Positions 1-8,640 of a stretch of 64,000 nucleotides of DNA are shown here, one piece after another. The notes under the pieces are model-generated. The model was given only the letters and a program-made list of their open reading frames with translations, was not told the origin of the DNA and searched no databases. The DNA is from Tenacibaculum dicentrarchi (GTDB lineage: Bacteria > Bacteroidota > Bacteroidia > Flavobacteriales > Flavobacteriaceae): assembly GCF_900239345.1 (NCBI RefSeq), contig NZ_OESZ01000001.1:558001-622000 (forward strand), written 5' to 3'. Both the position numbers and the translations under genes were made by a program. Numbering within the stretch: position 1 is the stretch's first letter; each line of letters opens with the position of its first letter.

Positions 1-350
1 TAGCATCGATGTTAGGGTCGGATAGTCAAATATCAACAGAAAATAAAGTGTTATTTATTGAAGAAATAGGGGAATATAAATATTCGATTGATAGAATGTT
101 ACAAAGTTTAAAACGTGCAGGATATTTTACAAAAGTAAGTGGTGTTATTGTAGGTGATATGACTAAGGTTAAAAAAAATTCAACACCTTGGGGAAGTTCT
201 ATCGAACAATTAATTTTAGATGTAATTCCTAAAGATATTCCTGTTGTATTTAATTTTCCTGCTGGTCATGAACCTGATAATAGAGCTTTAATTATGGGAA
301 GAACTGTTGAAGTAAATAATGATAAAATAGTAACTGTAAAATTTAAGTAG
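1..350 (+). CDS. LD-carboxypeptidase (peptidase S66), 3' part only
   Basis: This is the C-terminal part of a muramoyltetrapeptide LD-carboxypeptidase, which removes the terminal D-alanine from murein tetrapeptides during cell-wall recycling. The reading frame is open to the left edge, so the start and the nucleophile serine lie outside the window. Two family landmarks are visible: FIEEIGE, which carries the glutamate of the Ser-Glu-His triad and is followed by the usual SIDRML stretch, and PAGHEPDN, which carries the histidine. The stop codon TAG shares its last base with the GTG start of the next gene, so the two are translationally coupled. The ATG at position 9 is internal, not the true start. 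Confidence 0.9.
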   Translation, partial: ASMLGSDSQISTENKVLFIEEIGEYKYSIDRMLQSLKRAGYFTKVSGVIVGDMTKVKKNSTPWGSSIEQLILDVIPKDIPVVFNFPAGHEPDNRALIMGRTVEVNNDKIVTVKFK

Positions 351-709
351 TGGCACAACATAATGAACTTGGAATAAAAGGTGAGCAGTTAGCTATTGAA
401 TATCTACAAAATAAAGGATACGTTATAATTGAGAAAAATTATCGATTTAAAAAGGCTGAAGTTGATATTATCGCTAAAAAGTCAGATACTTTAATTGTTG
501 TAGAAGTAAAAACAAGGTCTAGTTCTTATTTTGGTAATCCCCAAGATTTTGTAAATCCGAAGAAAATAAAATTATTGGTTTATGCAATTGATAATTATGT
601 AAATCAAAAAGATTTAGATGTTGAAATTAGATTTGATATTATCGCAATTTTAAAAAATAAAGAAGGTTTTAATATTCATCATATAGAAGACGCATTTTTA
701 TATTTTTAA
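350..709 (+). CDS. yraN: YraN family protein (UPF0102), predicted endonuclease fold
   Basis: This 119-residue protein belongs to the YraN/UPF0102 family, which has a restriction-endonuclease-like fold and no firmly established cellular role. The N-terminal signature (GIKGEQLAIEYLQNKGY) and the PD-(D/E)XK-like core (Glu37, Asp39, then Glu52-Val-Lys54 in VEVKTRS) are all present. The usual glycine before the first acidic residue is an alanine here. The start is GTG at 350, overlapping the stop of the carboxypeptidase gene by one base. A strong hairpin terminator follows directly. Family assignment is secure; nuclease activity is inferred from the fold. Confidence 0.92.
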   Translation: MAQHNELGIKGEQLAIEYLQNKGYVIIEKNYRFKKAEVDIIAKKSDTLIVVEVKTRSSSYFGNPQDFVNPKKIKLLVYAIDNYVNQKDLDVEIRFDIIAILKNKEGFNIHHIEDAFLYF

Positions 710-748
710 AACAGCAACCCCAACAATAATGTTGGGGTTGCTGTTTTA
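707..748. terminator. bidirectional intrinsic terminator
   Basis: A near-perfect 17-bp stem (AAAACAGCAACCCCAAC and its complement) with a short AATAAT loop. A-tracts and T-tracts on both sides let it serve yraN on the plus strand and the TlpA-like gene on the minus strand. Confidence 0.9.
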
Positions 749-774
749 ATCAACGTATTTATAAAATAAATGTT

Positions 775-2157
775 TTATTTTGATTGTTTTGCGAAATATT
801 TTTTAACATCTTCTAAATCGTTTGGTATCGCAATTATTTTTTTATCTTTATCTAAAACAAAATAAGAAGGCGTTCCTGTTAAATTGTACTTAACTATGGT
901 TTCGTTGTCAAATTTATAGGTAGGATGTGTTCCCATAGCATTGTGCCAGTAAGGTAGGTTTTTTTGAAATTCATTCCAATCAGTTGACTTGTAGTTTTCA
1001 ACAGCAAATGATACTACTGATACTTCATTGTATTTTTGCATTAGGGTATGTAATTCAGGAATGTCTCTAGTACAGTGAGGACAAGAGGTGCTCCAAAAAA
1101 TTAATAAATATTTTTCACCATCAGCTAAGGTTGATAATTTAAGTTCTTTACCTGCTTCTTCCCATGAAAAATCAGGTGCTATTCTACCAACGGTAGCATT
1201 TAAAAATTGTAAGGTTTCTTTTCTAAATACAGGATCAATTTCTTCTTCAGGTAACTTATCATAGTAGTTTTCAAACATCCAATCTACTATTGGACCATTG
1301 CGTTTTTCAGCTAAAGAAGTAATTAAAAATACTGTTACTGATTTTTTTAATTGAACACCAGAAAGTTTGCCCATTACCTTTGTAATAGATTCTTTAAGTA
1401 GTTTTTGTTGTAATTCTTTATTATCAGAATAATTTAAGTAAAAAACATAATCGGCAATGCGATCTACTAAAAAAGAAGAGTTATATAAAGCCTCATTTTT
1501 AAAATCGATATATTTAAAAAAATGATTAACTGTAGAAGAAAGATATTCGTCCATATTATCAATAGGACTAGATGGGTTATAACGTTGTGAAGCTTCTATA
1601 AAATTATTAACTAACATACCATCTGATTTATTTTCATAAATATCTTGCACATCTTCTAATTCTTTTACGGCTACTTTATATGCTTTTTTAGTTTCTTTAT
1701 TTCCATTTTTAATATAATCAACTTGATTTTCGTCAATTTTATTTTGAATTAAAGCATAAGATTGTAAATATTCGGTATATAATTTATTTTCTCTAGAAGC
1801 TGTAAAAACAATAGATTGTCCTGGGTATTTCGGATTGAATATAAATTCGATATTTTCTTTATTGAAATAGAAGTCTACAAAACCAGCACCTTTATTTCGA
1901 TAAGTAGCTCTGTATGCACCAGCAGGAGCATCTTCAGGAAGAGTAAATTCAAATTTACCTAAAGTTTGTTTTTCTCCACCAACAACAATGGTGTTCGATT
2001 TTATAGTTGTATTACCGATAAATTTAGGCTTAGCTCCTTGTAATTTATGTAAGTAAACCCAGTCACTTTTTTCAGGAGGAGTCATTGTTCCTTTAATTGT
2101 GTATTGAGCACTAACTATTGAAGTAGCAAGTATTAATAGCGAAAGTAATTTTTTCAT
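775..2157 (-). CDS. TlpA/thioredoxin-like protein with N-terminal DUF4369-type domain
   Basis: This 460-residue exported thiol-disulfide protein starts with a signal peptide (about residues 1-17, ending SAQ). The next 100 residues look like the DUF4369 beta-domain common in Bacteroidetes. A helical middle region runs to about residue 320. The C-terminal thioredoxin fold carries Cys359-Pro-His-Cys362 in FWSTSCPHC and a cis-proline near TGTPSYF. Proteins of this build act in the periplasm or are tethered there, reducing or isomerising disulfides; the partner is unknown. The gene is monocistronic and converges on yraN across a shared terminator. Redox fold is certain; substrate cannot be deduced. 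Confidence 0.9.
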   Translation of the reverse strand: MKKLLSLLILATSIVSAQYTIKGTMTPPEKSDWVYLHKLQGAKPKFIGNTTIKSNTIVVGGEKQTLGKFEFTLPEDAPAGAYRATYRNKGAGFVDFYFNKENIEFIFNPKYPGQSIVFTASRENKLYTEYLQSYALIQNKIDENQVDYIKNGNKETKKAYKVAVKELEDVQDIYENKSDGMLVNNFIEASQRYNPSSPIDNMDEYLSSTVNHFFKYIDFKNEALYNSSFLVDRIADYVFYLNYSDNKELQQKLLKESITKVMGKLSGVQLKKSVTVFLITSLAEKRNGPIVDWMFENYYDKLPEEEIDPVFRKETLQFLNATVGRIAPDFSWEEAGKELKLSTLADGEKYLLIFWSTSCPHCTRDIPELHTLMQKYNEVSVVSFAVENYKSTDWNEFQKNLPYWHNAMGTHPTYKFDNETIVKYNLTGTPSYFVLDKDKKIIAIPNDLEDVKKYFAKQSK

Positions 2158-2300
2158 TAGTATATTTTATAAGAGTTGAATTAATATTTAAAACTAGTCA
2201 TTTACTAACTTCTATCCAAGAAGTGTACCAATTTTATTTTTTGTTGTTTTATCAAAATAAAAGTACTATTTATGATTTTAAACGAATATTTAATTCTTTT

Positions 2301-2657
2301 TTATTTAAAGAATGCTATTAATTCAAAATAATTAATAATAGCTTCTTTTATTAAAACGGCTTGTTCTCCTGGTTTTAAATTAGGTAATTCTGTGATAGTT
2401 TTATAGTGAGGCCAACCATCTTGATCAAAGAAATCAAACTCATAATATCCGTAGGGTTCTAAAAGTTTACAAATAGCAATGTGCATTAAGTTTACTTTTT
2501 CATCTTTTTTAAAAGGTCGTTGTCCTTGTCCTAGTTCTTGAACTCCAATTAAATATACAATGGAGTCTACATTTAATGTATCGCCATCGGCAAATTGTTC
2601 TGATAAATTTTTTATCAGAAAATCCCATTTTTCTTTTAAGTTAACTTCTTTTGACAT
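2301..2657 (-). CDS. conserved hypothetical protein of Flavobacteriia
   Basis: I do not recognise a named domain in this 118-residue soluble protein. It is acidic, has no signal peptide or membrane segment, and contains an aromatic-rich central motif (GYYEFDFFDQDGWPHY). I start it at ATG 2657 (MSKEVNLKEK) rather than further upstream, because a TATATTTG promoter element lies at 2676-2683, inside the longer reading frame; a start upstream of that would not be transcribed from it. It is transcribed away from cvpA, and the two promoters sit back to back in about 30 bp. Confidence 0.7.
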   Translation of the reverse strand: MSKEVNLKEKWDFLIKNLSEQFADGDTLNVDSIVYLIGVQELGQGQRPFKKDEKVNLMHIAICKLLEPYGYYEFDFFDQDGWPHYKTITELPNLKPGEQAVLIKEAIINYFELIAFFK

Positions 2658-2675
2658 CTGTGTTTTTTGAATAGA

Positions 2676-2683
2676 CAAATATA
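2676..2683 (-). promoter_or_regulatory. -7 element for the hypothetical gene at 2301-2657
   Basis: TATATTTG on the minus strand, matching the Bacteroidetes -7 consensus TAnnTTTG, 18 nt before the ATG. It is divergent from the element at 2697-2704. Confidence 0.65.
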
Positions 2684-2696
2684 CAACTGAGTTATG

Positions 2697-2704
2697 TATA
2701 TTTG
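2697..2704 (+). promoter_or_regulatory. -7 element for cvpA
   Basis: TATATTTG on the plus strand. It gives a leader of about 75 nt if cvpA starts at 2784, or about 30 nt if the in-frame ATG at 2739 is used. Confidence 0.6.
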
Positions 2705-2783
2705 ATGTACAATTTACAGGCATAACATTTTAATTGAGATGCTATTTTTTAAACGATATTTTATAACCCTTATTTTTATACCT

Positions 2784-3269
2784 ATGAATATTTTTGATAT
2801 TATAATAGCTGTTCTTTTACTATTTGGTTTTGTACGAGGAATTCTCAAAGGATTATTTGTTGAGGTAGCCTCTTTGGTAGCTTTAATTGCGGGAGTTTAT
2901 GGTGCAATGCATTTTTCTTATTTTATTTCAGATTGGTTAGCAAGCAGTGTTTCTTGGGATGAAAAATACATTAGTTTAACTGCCTTTGCAGGAACATTTA
3001 TTGTTATTATTATAGTAATATCTTTACTAGGAAAAATACTAACTAAAGTTGCCGATTTTGCTTCTTTAGGAATTTTAAATAAAATATTGGGCGGTGTTTT
3101 TGGTGCTTTAAAAATTGGATTAATATTAAGTGTCGCTTTTATTTTCTTTGGAAAAATGAACGATACCATTCCTTTTGTAACCAAAGAAAACTTAGCCGAA
3201 TCTATTTTATACCGCCCTGTTAAAAAAATTGCCCCGATGATTTTTCCATCAATAATTAAAGAAGATTAA
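2784..3269 (+). CDS. cvpA: CvpA family inner-membrane protein
   Basis: This 161-residue protein has the CvpA pattern: four hydrophobic segments (about residues 1-20, 25-45, 60-85 and 105-130), an early FGFVRGILKGL motif and a glycine-rich third segment. CvpA was named for colicin V export in E. coli and is linked to envelope homeostasis; its molecular role is unsettled. I chose ATG 2784 because family members start MNIFDII-like; an in-frame ATG at 2739 would add 15 hydrophobic residues. It converges on the small gene downstream of dnaE with only 15 bp between stops and no visible terminator. Confidence 0.85.
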   Translation: MNIFDIIIAVLLLFGFVRGILKGLFVEVASLVALIAGVYGAMHFSYFISDWLASSVSWDEKYISLTAFAGTFIVIIIVISLLGKILTKVADFASLGILNKILGGVFGALKIGLILSVAFIFFGKMNDTIPFVTKENLAESILYRPVKKIAPMIFPSIIKED

Positions 3270-3284
3270 ATAATAAAAACCTAA

Positions 3285-3641
3285 TTAACGGGAATAATTG
3301 GCGTTAAACCATACTTTTTTCCAAACTCTTTTTAAGATTAAAAAAACAACAGTTTTTACGTAATTATCAATATCGGAAGTATCAATTTTTTGTATCATTT
3401 CTTCAGGAACATCAATAATATATAAAAGCGTTTTATAAGTATTCGAATCTTTAATAATTAAATTTTTTATAGCATTAGTTAGTACTTTTTTTAAAGTATC
3501 AGGAGGAGTTTTTTCTGAAATTTTTAAATCAGAATTTGCCAAGCCAAAATCTTTAGTAAGCTGTGAAATCAGCTTACTATACAATTCGTTTTCTGCTACG
3601 TTTATTAATAAATCGTTGCTATTATTGTAAGTTGGTAGCAT
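3285..3641 (-). CDS. conserved hypothetical protein cotranscribed with dnaE
   Basis: I do not recognise this 118-residue protein. It looks all-helical, with no signal peptide; the C-terminus is basic and aromatic (KRVWKKVW). Its ATG lies 2 nt after the dnaE stop codon, so it is almost certainly translated from the dnaE transcript. That position makes a replication-linked role possible, but nothing in the sequence proves it. Confidence 0.7.
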   Translation of the reverse strand: MLPTYNNSNDLLINVAENELYSKLISQLTKDFGLANSDLKISEKTPPDTLKKVLTNAIKNLIIKDSNTYKTLLYIIDVPEEMIQKIDTSDIDNYVKTVVFLILKRVWKKVWFNANYSR

Positions 3642-3643
3642 TT

Positions 3644-6600
3644 TTAATTCAATTTATATTTAATATGTTGATTTTCTAAAGAACTTAAAAATTCATTAGT
3701 TACTTTTATTTTAGTATTTCTACTAGGCATATTTAATTCTATTTTTTCTTCAGTATCCCAAATGGTAAAGTGTAAATTTTGAGCCCCTTTATTAGTCGTA
3801 AATAAATGTTGTAAGTTTTTTATTCGGTTTTCATTTACTTCTTTTAAATGCATTTTTATAGTTATTTTTTTACACATTTTATCCATAATATCATGAAGTA
3901 ATATAAACTCTGTAAACCCAACTCTTGGGTCTCCTTTTATACCTTCTCTATTTGTCCAACCAGGTTTTACCATAGTTTTTACAAATAAAAATGAATTAGG
4001 AACTAAAAAATGTTTGAATTTTAAATATTCTTCACCAAAAATTCTGAACTCAAAATTTTCACTATAATCTTCAATAAAAAATGTTGCCCATCCTTTTCCT
4101 GCTTTCGAAATTCGATGTTGTACATCGGTAACAATTCCTCCAAAAGTTAATGCCATACCTTCATATTTAGGTAGGTCATTATAATAAGAAAGCTTTGCAT
4201 TACAAAAACTCAATTCATTTTTAAAATCATCTAGCGGGTGTGCAGAAATATAAATACCAACAACTTCTTTTTCTTTTCCTAGCAACTCCATAGTTCCCCA
4301 AGTATCGCAAATAGGTATAATTGGTTCGGGCATTTCTTCTTCGGATGCACCACCAAATAATGAAACTTGTGCTGAATTTAAATTTTCTTGATATTTATTT
4401 CCAAAACGCAATACTTTTTCTATAAATTTTTGGTTTTTTTCATCTTCGATAAAATATTGAGCTCTGTGTGTATTTTTAAAAGAGTCGAATCCACCTGCTA
4501 AAATTAAACCTTCAAAAGCTTTTTTATTTGCTACACGTAAATCAACACGTTTGGCAACATCAAAAACAGAGTTAAACCCTCCATTTTTTTCACGTTCGGT
4601 AATAATCGCTTTTACAGCAAGTGCACCAACCCCTTTAATAGCTGCCATTCCGAAACGAATAGCACCTTCTTTATTTACTGAAAATTTAGAAAAAGATTCA
4701 TTAACATCAGGACCTAAAACTGTAATTCCAGCTCGTTTACATTCCTCCATAAAAAAGGAAACGGATTTAATATCATTCATATTATTTGACAATACCGCTG
4801 CCATATATTCGGCAGGATAATGCGCTTTTAAATAGGCTGTTTGATACGCAATCCAAGCATAACAAGTAGAGTGTGATTTGTTAAATGCGTAGGATGCGAA
4901 GGCTTCCCAATCTGTCCAGATTTTTTCTAGTTTTTTTTCATCATGTCCGTTTGCAATTGCTTGTTTTACAAACTTAGGTTTCATTTTATCGAGTACTGCA
5001 ATTTGTTTTTTACCCATTGCTTTACGTAAAACATCGGCTTCACCTTTTGTAAAATCGGCTAATTTTTGCGATAATAACATTACCTGCTCTTGATAAACTG
5101 TAATTCCGTAGGTTTCAGATAAGTATTCTTCCATTGCTGGTAAATCGTACTCAATTTCTTCATCTCCGTGTTTTCTTCGGATAAAAGAAGGAATATATTC
5201 CATCGGTCCAGGACGATACAAGGCATTCATAGCAATTAAATCTTCAAAAACAGTCGGTTTTAAAGAACGCATGTGTTTTTGCATCCCTGGAGATTCATAT
5301 TGAAAAATACCAACAGTTTCTCCTCTTTGGAAAAGTTCGTAGGTTTTCACATCATCTAAAGGAAAAGTTTCGGGGTCTAAAAGTACATCGTGACGTGCTT
5401 TTACAATTTTAACGGTATCTTTAATTAAAGTTAGCGTTTTTAATCCTAAGAAATCCATTTTTAATAAACCTGCATCTTCCACAACCGAGTTATCAAACTG
5501 AGTTACGTACATGTCAGAATCTTTTGCCAAAGCAACGGGTACAAACTTGGTAATATCATCGGGTGTAATAATAACACCACAGGCATGAATACCAGTATTT
5601 CGAACAGAACCTTCTAAAATTCGGGCTTTATTAATGGTTTCTGCCATTAAATCAGAACCATTAGAAAGTCTTTTTAGTTCGTTTACCAATTCAATTTCTT
5701 CAGCTCTAAGTTTTTCACTTAGTTGTTTATCATCCAAAGAAAATATTTTCTTCAGCTTCATTCCTGGAATTAATTTGGCAATTCTATCGGCTTCAAACAG
5801 CGGTAAATCTAAAACACGAGCGGTATCTCTAATCGAAGATTTTGCCGCCATAGTTCCGTAAGTAATAATTTGCGCTACCTGATTTGCACCATATTTATTG
5901 ATAACATAATCCATTACACGTCCACGTCCTTCGTCATCAAAATCAATATCAATATCGGGCATCGATACACGTTCAGGATTTAAGAAACGCTCAAAAAGTA
6001 AATCGTATTTAATTGGGTCAATATTTGTAATCCACAAACAATATGCAACTACCGAACCTGCCGCCGAACCACGCCCCGGACCTACGGCAACATCCATTTT
6101 TCTTGCTTCACGAATAAAATCTTCAACAATTAAAAAATACCCTGGATACCCTGTTTTTTCAATTACTTCCAGCTCAAAATCTAAACGTTCACGAATACTT
6201 TCTGTAATTTCTCCGTATCGTTTTTTTGCACCAACATAGGTTAAATGACGTAAAAAATTATTTTCTCCACGTTTTCCTTTATCTTGGTTGTCTTTTTCAT
6301 CTTTAAATTCATCAGGAATATCAAAAGCAGGTAATAAAACATCACGAGCTAGGGTGTAAGGTGTTATTTTATCAACAATTTCTTGAATATTTATAATTGC
6401 TTCAGGAAGGTCAGCAAACAATGTTTTCATTTCTTCGGATGATTTGAAGTAATATTCATCATTAGGTAAACCGTAGCGATAACCTCGTCCTCGTCCTTTT
6501 GGCGTTGCTTGTTTTTCGCCATCTTTTACACATAATAAAATATCGTGTGCATTGGCATCTTCTTTTCCTAAATAAAATGTGTTGTTAGAGGCAACTATTT

Positions 6601-8017
6601 TTACATTATGTTTTTTTGAAAATTTTAAAAGTGTTTCATTTACAACTCTTTCATCATCTTGATTATGACGCATTAATTCGATGTATAAATCATCACCAAA
6701 TTGTTCTTTCCACCAAAGTAATGCTTCTTCGGCTTGTGCTTCACCAACATTTAATATTTTACTAGGAACTTCACCGTATAAACTACCAGTAAGTACAATA
6801 ATATCTTCTTTGTATTGTTCAATTACTTTTCTATCGATTCTGGGGATATAATAAAATCCATCAACAAAAGCGATAGATGACATTTTTGCTAAATTGTGAT
6901 ATCCTTTTTTATTTTTGGCTAATAAAACAACTTGATAACCGTTGTCTTTTTGGCTTTTATTAGTATGGTCGGTACAAATATTAAATTCACAACCAACAAT
7001 AGGTTTTAAAGGTTTTTGAGTAGGGATTTCTCCTTTCTCAATTGCTTCAGTGTTTGCTTTTTCTACGGATTTATTATGATTTAAAACTGCTTGTACAAAA
7101 TGAAAAGCAGCCATCATATTTGCTGTATCGGTCATTGCAACTGCCGACATATTATCTTTTGCAGCAGCTTTTATAATATTACCAATTTGAGTGGTAGATT
7201 GTAAAACGGAATATTGTGTATGATTATGAAGATGTGCAAAAGCTACATTTTCTAATTTTGCTAATCCTTCATTAGTACTTACAGTTGTTGTAACACCTTT
7301 AGCCTTTTCAATTCTATCACGAATTTTTTCACTTTCTTTTTTTAAATTTAAGTGATTTAATCCTATTACCTGAATAGGAGTAGGGTTGATATTATTGTAG
7401 TTATCAAAGAAATCATCAGAAACATCTAATTGTTCTTTTGTAAATTGACGTAAACGAATCAATTCTAAAAAACAACGTGTTGTAGCTTCTACATCGGCAG
7501 TAGCATTGTGGGCTTCACCAAAACCAATACCAAATAAATGTTGATGTAATTCGGTTAGTGTTGGTAATTTAAATTTACCTCCACGACCACCAGGAATTTG
7601 ACACATTTTAGCAGTTTGTTCGGTACAGGTATCTAAAATAGGGAGGTCGTTTAAAATGGTATCTACACCTAAACGATGAAATTCACATCCCATAATATTT
7701 AAATCAAAACCAACATTCTGACCAACAACAAATTTTGTTTTACTTAATGCTTCGTTGAATAAAGCCAAACCTTCGGGAAGTTCAATTCCTTGTTCTTGAG
7801 CTAAATCAGTAGAAATACCGTGTATTCTTTCAGCATCATAAGGAATATTAAATCCTTCTGGTTTGATAAGAAAATCATTATGTTCAATTAAATTACCTAC
7901 TTCATCATGTAATTGCCAAGCAATTTGTATTGCTCTAGGCCAATTATTAGTGTCAGTAATTGGAGCGTTCCAGTTTTTTGGTAATCCAGTGGTTTCAGTA
8001 TCAAAAATTAAATACAT
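3644..8017 (-). CDS. dnaE: DNA polymerase III alpha subunit with fused proofreading exonuclease
   Basis: This 1457-residue replicative polymerase carries an extra N-terminal domain. Residues 1-190 are a DEDDh exonuclease: Asp6 and Glu8 in FDTETTG, Asp105 in NVGFD, His170 and Asp175 in HNATAD. A linker leads to the PHP domain from about residue 259 (AHLHNHTQYS). The polymerase core has GPGRGSAAGSVVAY and the catalytic palm aspartates PDIDIDFDDEGRGR; helix-hairpin-helix and OB-fold regions follow. The layout is typical of Bacteroidetes and means proofreading is in cis. The PHP metal site looks incomplete: the LLDG aspartate is Gln and the MTDH histidine is Thr. It heads a two-gene operon. Confidence 0.97.
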   Translation of the reverse strand: MYLIFDTETTGLPKNWNAPITDTNNWPRAIQIAWQLHDEVGNLIEHNDFLIKPEGFNIPYDAERIHGISTDLAQEQGIELPEGLALFNEALSKTKFVVGQNVGFDLNIMGCEFHRLGVDTILNDLPILDTCTEQTAKMCQIPGGRGGKFKLPTLTELHQHLFGIGFGEAHNATADVEATTRCFLELIRLRQFTKEQLDVSDDFFDNYNNINPTPIQVIGLNHLNLKKESEKIRDRIEKAKGVTTTVSTNEGLAKLENVAFAHLHNHTQYSVLQSTTQIGNIIKAAAKDNMSAVAMTDTANMMAAFHFVQAVLNHNKSVEKANTEAIEKGEIPTQKPLKPIVGCEFNICTDHTNKSQKDNGYQVVLLAKNKKGYHNLAKMSSIAFVDGFYYIPRIDRKVIEQYKEDIIVLTGSLYGEVPSKILNVGEAQAEEALLWWKEQFGDDLYIELMRHNQDDERVVNETLLKFSKKHNVKIVASNNTFYLGKEDANAHDILLCVKDGEKQATPKGRGRGYRYGLPNDEYYFKSSEEMKTLFADLPEAIINIQEIVDKITPYTLARDVLLPAFDIPDEFKDEKDNQDKGKRGENNFLRHLTYVGAKKRYGEITESIRERLDFELEVIEKTGYPGYFLIVEDFIREARKMDVAVGPGRGSAAGSVVAYCLWITNIDPIKYDLLFERFLNPERVSMPDIDIDFDDEGRGRVMDYVINKYGANQVAQIITYGTMAAKSSIRDTARVLDLPLFEADRIAKLIPGMKLKKIFSLDDKQLSEKLRAEEIELVNELKRLSNGSDLMAETINKARILEGSVRNTGIHACGVIITPDDITKFVPVALAKDSDMYVTQFDNSVVEDAGLLKMDFLGLKTLTLIKDTVKIVKARHDVLLDPETFPLDDVKTYELFQRGETVGIFQYESPGMQKHMRSLKPTVFEDLIAMNALYRPGPMEYIPSFIRRKHGDEEIEYDLPAMEEYLSETYGITVYQEQVMLLSQKLADFTKGEADVLRKAMGKKQIAVLDKMKPKFVKQAIANGHDEKKLEKIWTDWEAFASYAFNKSHSTCYAWIAYQTAYLKAHYPAEYMAAVLSNNMNDIKSVSFFMEECKRAGITVLGPDVNESFSKFSVNKEGAIRFGMAAIKGVGALAVKAIITEREKNGGFNSVFDVAKRVDLRVANKKAFEGLILAGGFDSFKNTHRAQYFIEDEKNQKFIEKVLRFGNKYQENLNSAQVSLFGGASEEEMPEPIIPICDTWGTMELLGKEKEVVGIYISAHPLDDFKNELSFCNAKLSYYNDLPKYEGMALTFGGIVTDVQHRISKAGKGWATFFIEDYSENFEFRIFGEEYLKFKHFLVPNSFLFVKTMVKPGWTNREGIKGDPRVGFTEFILLHDIMDKMCKKITIKMHLKEVNENRIKNLQHLFTTNKGAQNLHFTIWDTEEKIELNMPSRNTKIKVTNEFLSSLENQHIKYKLN

Positions 8018-8216
8018 CTTTTGAAGTTTTTTAATGATTTTTTATTAAAATAAAATGTAAAAATACAAAGAATTTATCGTGTTTATCATACAGGTTGCTA
8101 ATCGGCTTTTAGCGTGTGAGTTGTTTTAGGAGTAAAATCATTTTGATAACTAATTGATAATTAATTGTTACTTTGGTGTTAAGTTTTTTTTTTTGATAAA
8201 AAAAAGTAATTTATAG

Positions 8217-8249
8217 TTGATTTATAAATATTTTTTAAAAGTATATTTG
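8217..8249 (+). promoter_or_regulatory. promoter of the cold shock gene
   Basis: TTG at 8217-8219 and TATATTTG at 8242-8249, spaced 22 nt, matching the Bacteroidetes -33/-7 promoter. The leader is only about 25 nt, unlike the long E. coli cspA leader. Confidence 0.7.
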
Positions 8250-8277
8250 CGGCATATTTAATATAATATTTTTTACA

Positions 8278-8469
8278 ATGAAAGAAGGAACAATTAAGTT
8301 CTTTAACGAATCTAAAGGTTTTGGATTTGTTACAGAGTCAGGGTCAAACACAGAATATTTTGTACACGTATCAGGTTTAATCGATGAGGTTAGAGAAGGT
8401 GATACTGTAGAATTTGACCTTAAAGAAGGAAGAAAAGGATTAAATGCTGTTGATGTTAGAGTTTTATAA
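8278..8469 (+). CDS. cspA: cold shock protein, CspA family
   Basis: This 63-residue single OB-fold protein binds single-stranded RNA and DNA and acts as an RNA chaperone. RNP1 is seen as KGFGFV and RNP2 as YFVHVSGL. The length is slightly below the usual 65-70 residues because the C-terminal strand is short. It stands alone, with its own promoter and terminator. Whether it is cold-induced cannot be told from the sequence; the short leader argues against the E. coli thermosensor mechanism. Confidence 0.95.
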   Translation: MKEGTIKFFNESKGFGFVTESGSNTEYFVHVSGLIDEVREGDTVEFDLKEGRKGLNAVDVRVL

Positions 8470-8493
8470 CATTTAAACACAACTTATTTTCTT

Positions 8494-8520
8494 AAGAGCT
8501 TGGTATTCAAGCTCTTTTTT
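8494..8520 (+). terminator. intrinsic terminator after the cold shock gene
   Basis: Nine-bp stem AAGAGCTTG/CAAGCTCTT, loop GTATT, followed by a T-tract. Confidence 0.9.
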
Positions 8521-8540
8521 ATTGTATTAATGTTTGATTT

Positions 8541-8573
8541 TTGCTTTTTAATTAAAAATAAATTATACATTTG
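8541..8573 (+). promoter_or_regulatory. promoter of rpsP-rimM
   Basis: TTG at 8541-8543 and TACATTTG at 8566-8573, spaced 22 nt, the same spacing as at the cold shock promoter. Transcription would begin near 8578, just before the paired leader hairpins. Confidence 0.75.
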
Positions 8574-8579
8574 CATCCG

Positions 8580-8627
8580 CTTATCACGAGATGATAAGAT
8601 TTATTAATAATAAAGGTCGAGAACCTT
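8580..8627 (+). promoter_or_regulatory. rpsP leader with twin CGAGA-loop hairpins
   Basis: Two consecutive hairpins lie between promoter and start codon: CTTATCA-CGAGA-TGATAAG at 8580-8598 and AAGGT-CGAGA-ACCTT at 8613-8627. The two stems differ in sequence but the five-base loops are identical, which suggests recognition of the loop. An autoregulatory leader for bS16 is the obvious idea. I recall that ribosomal-protein leader candidates for bS16 in Flavobacteria have been proposed but cannot confirm a match here. Confidence 0.6.
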
Positions 8628-8640
8628 AAAAATTAAAATT

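Noticed and set aside
8235..8480. Open frame antisense to the cold shock gene
   Set aside because: It is a shadow of a highly biased coding sequence, has no promoter or start context, and shows no recognisable protein.
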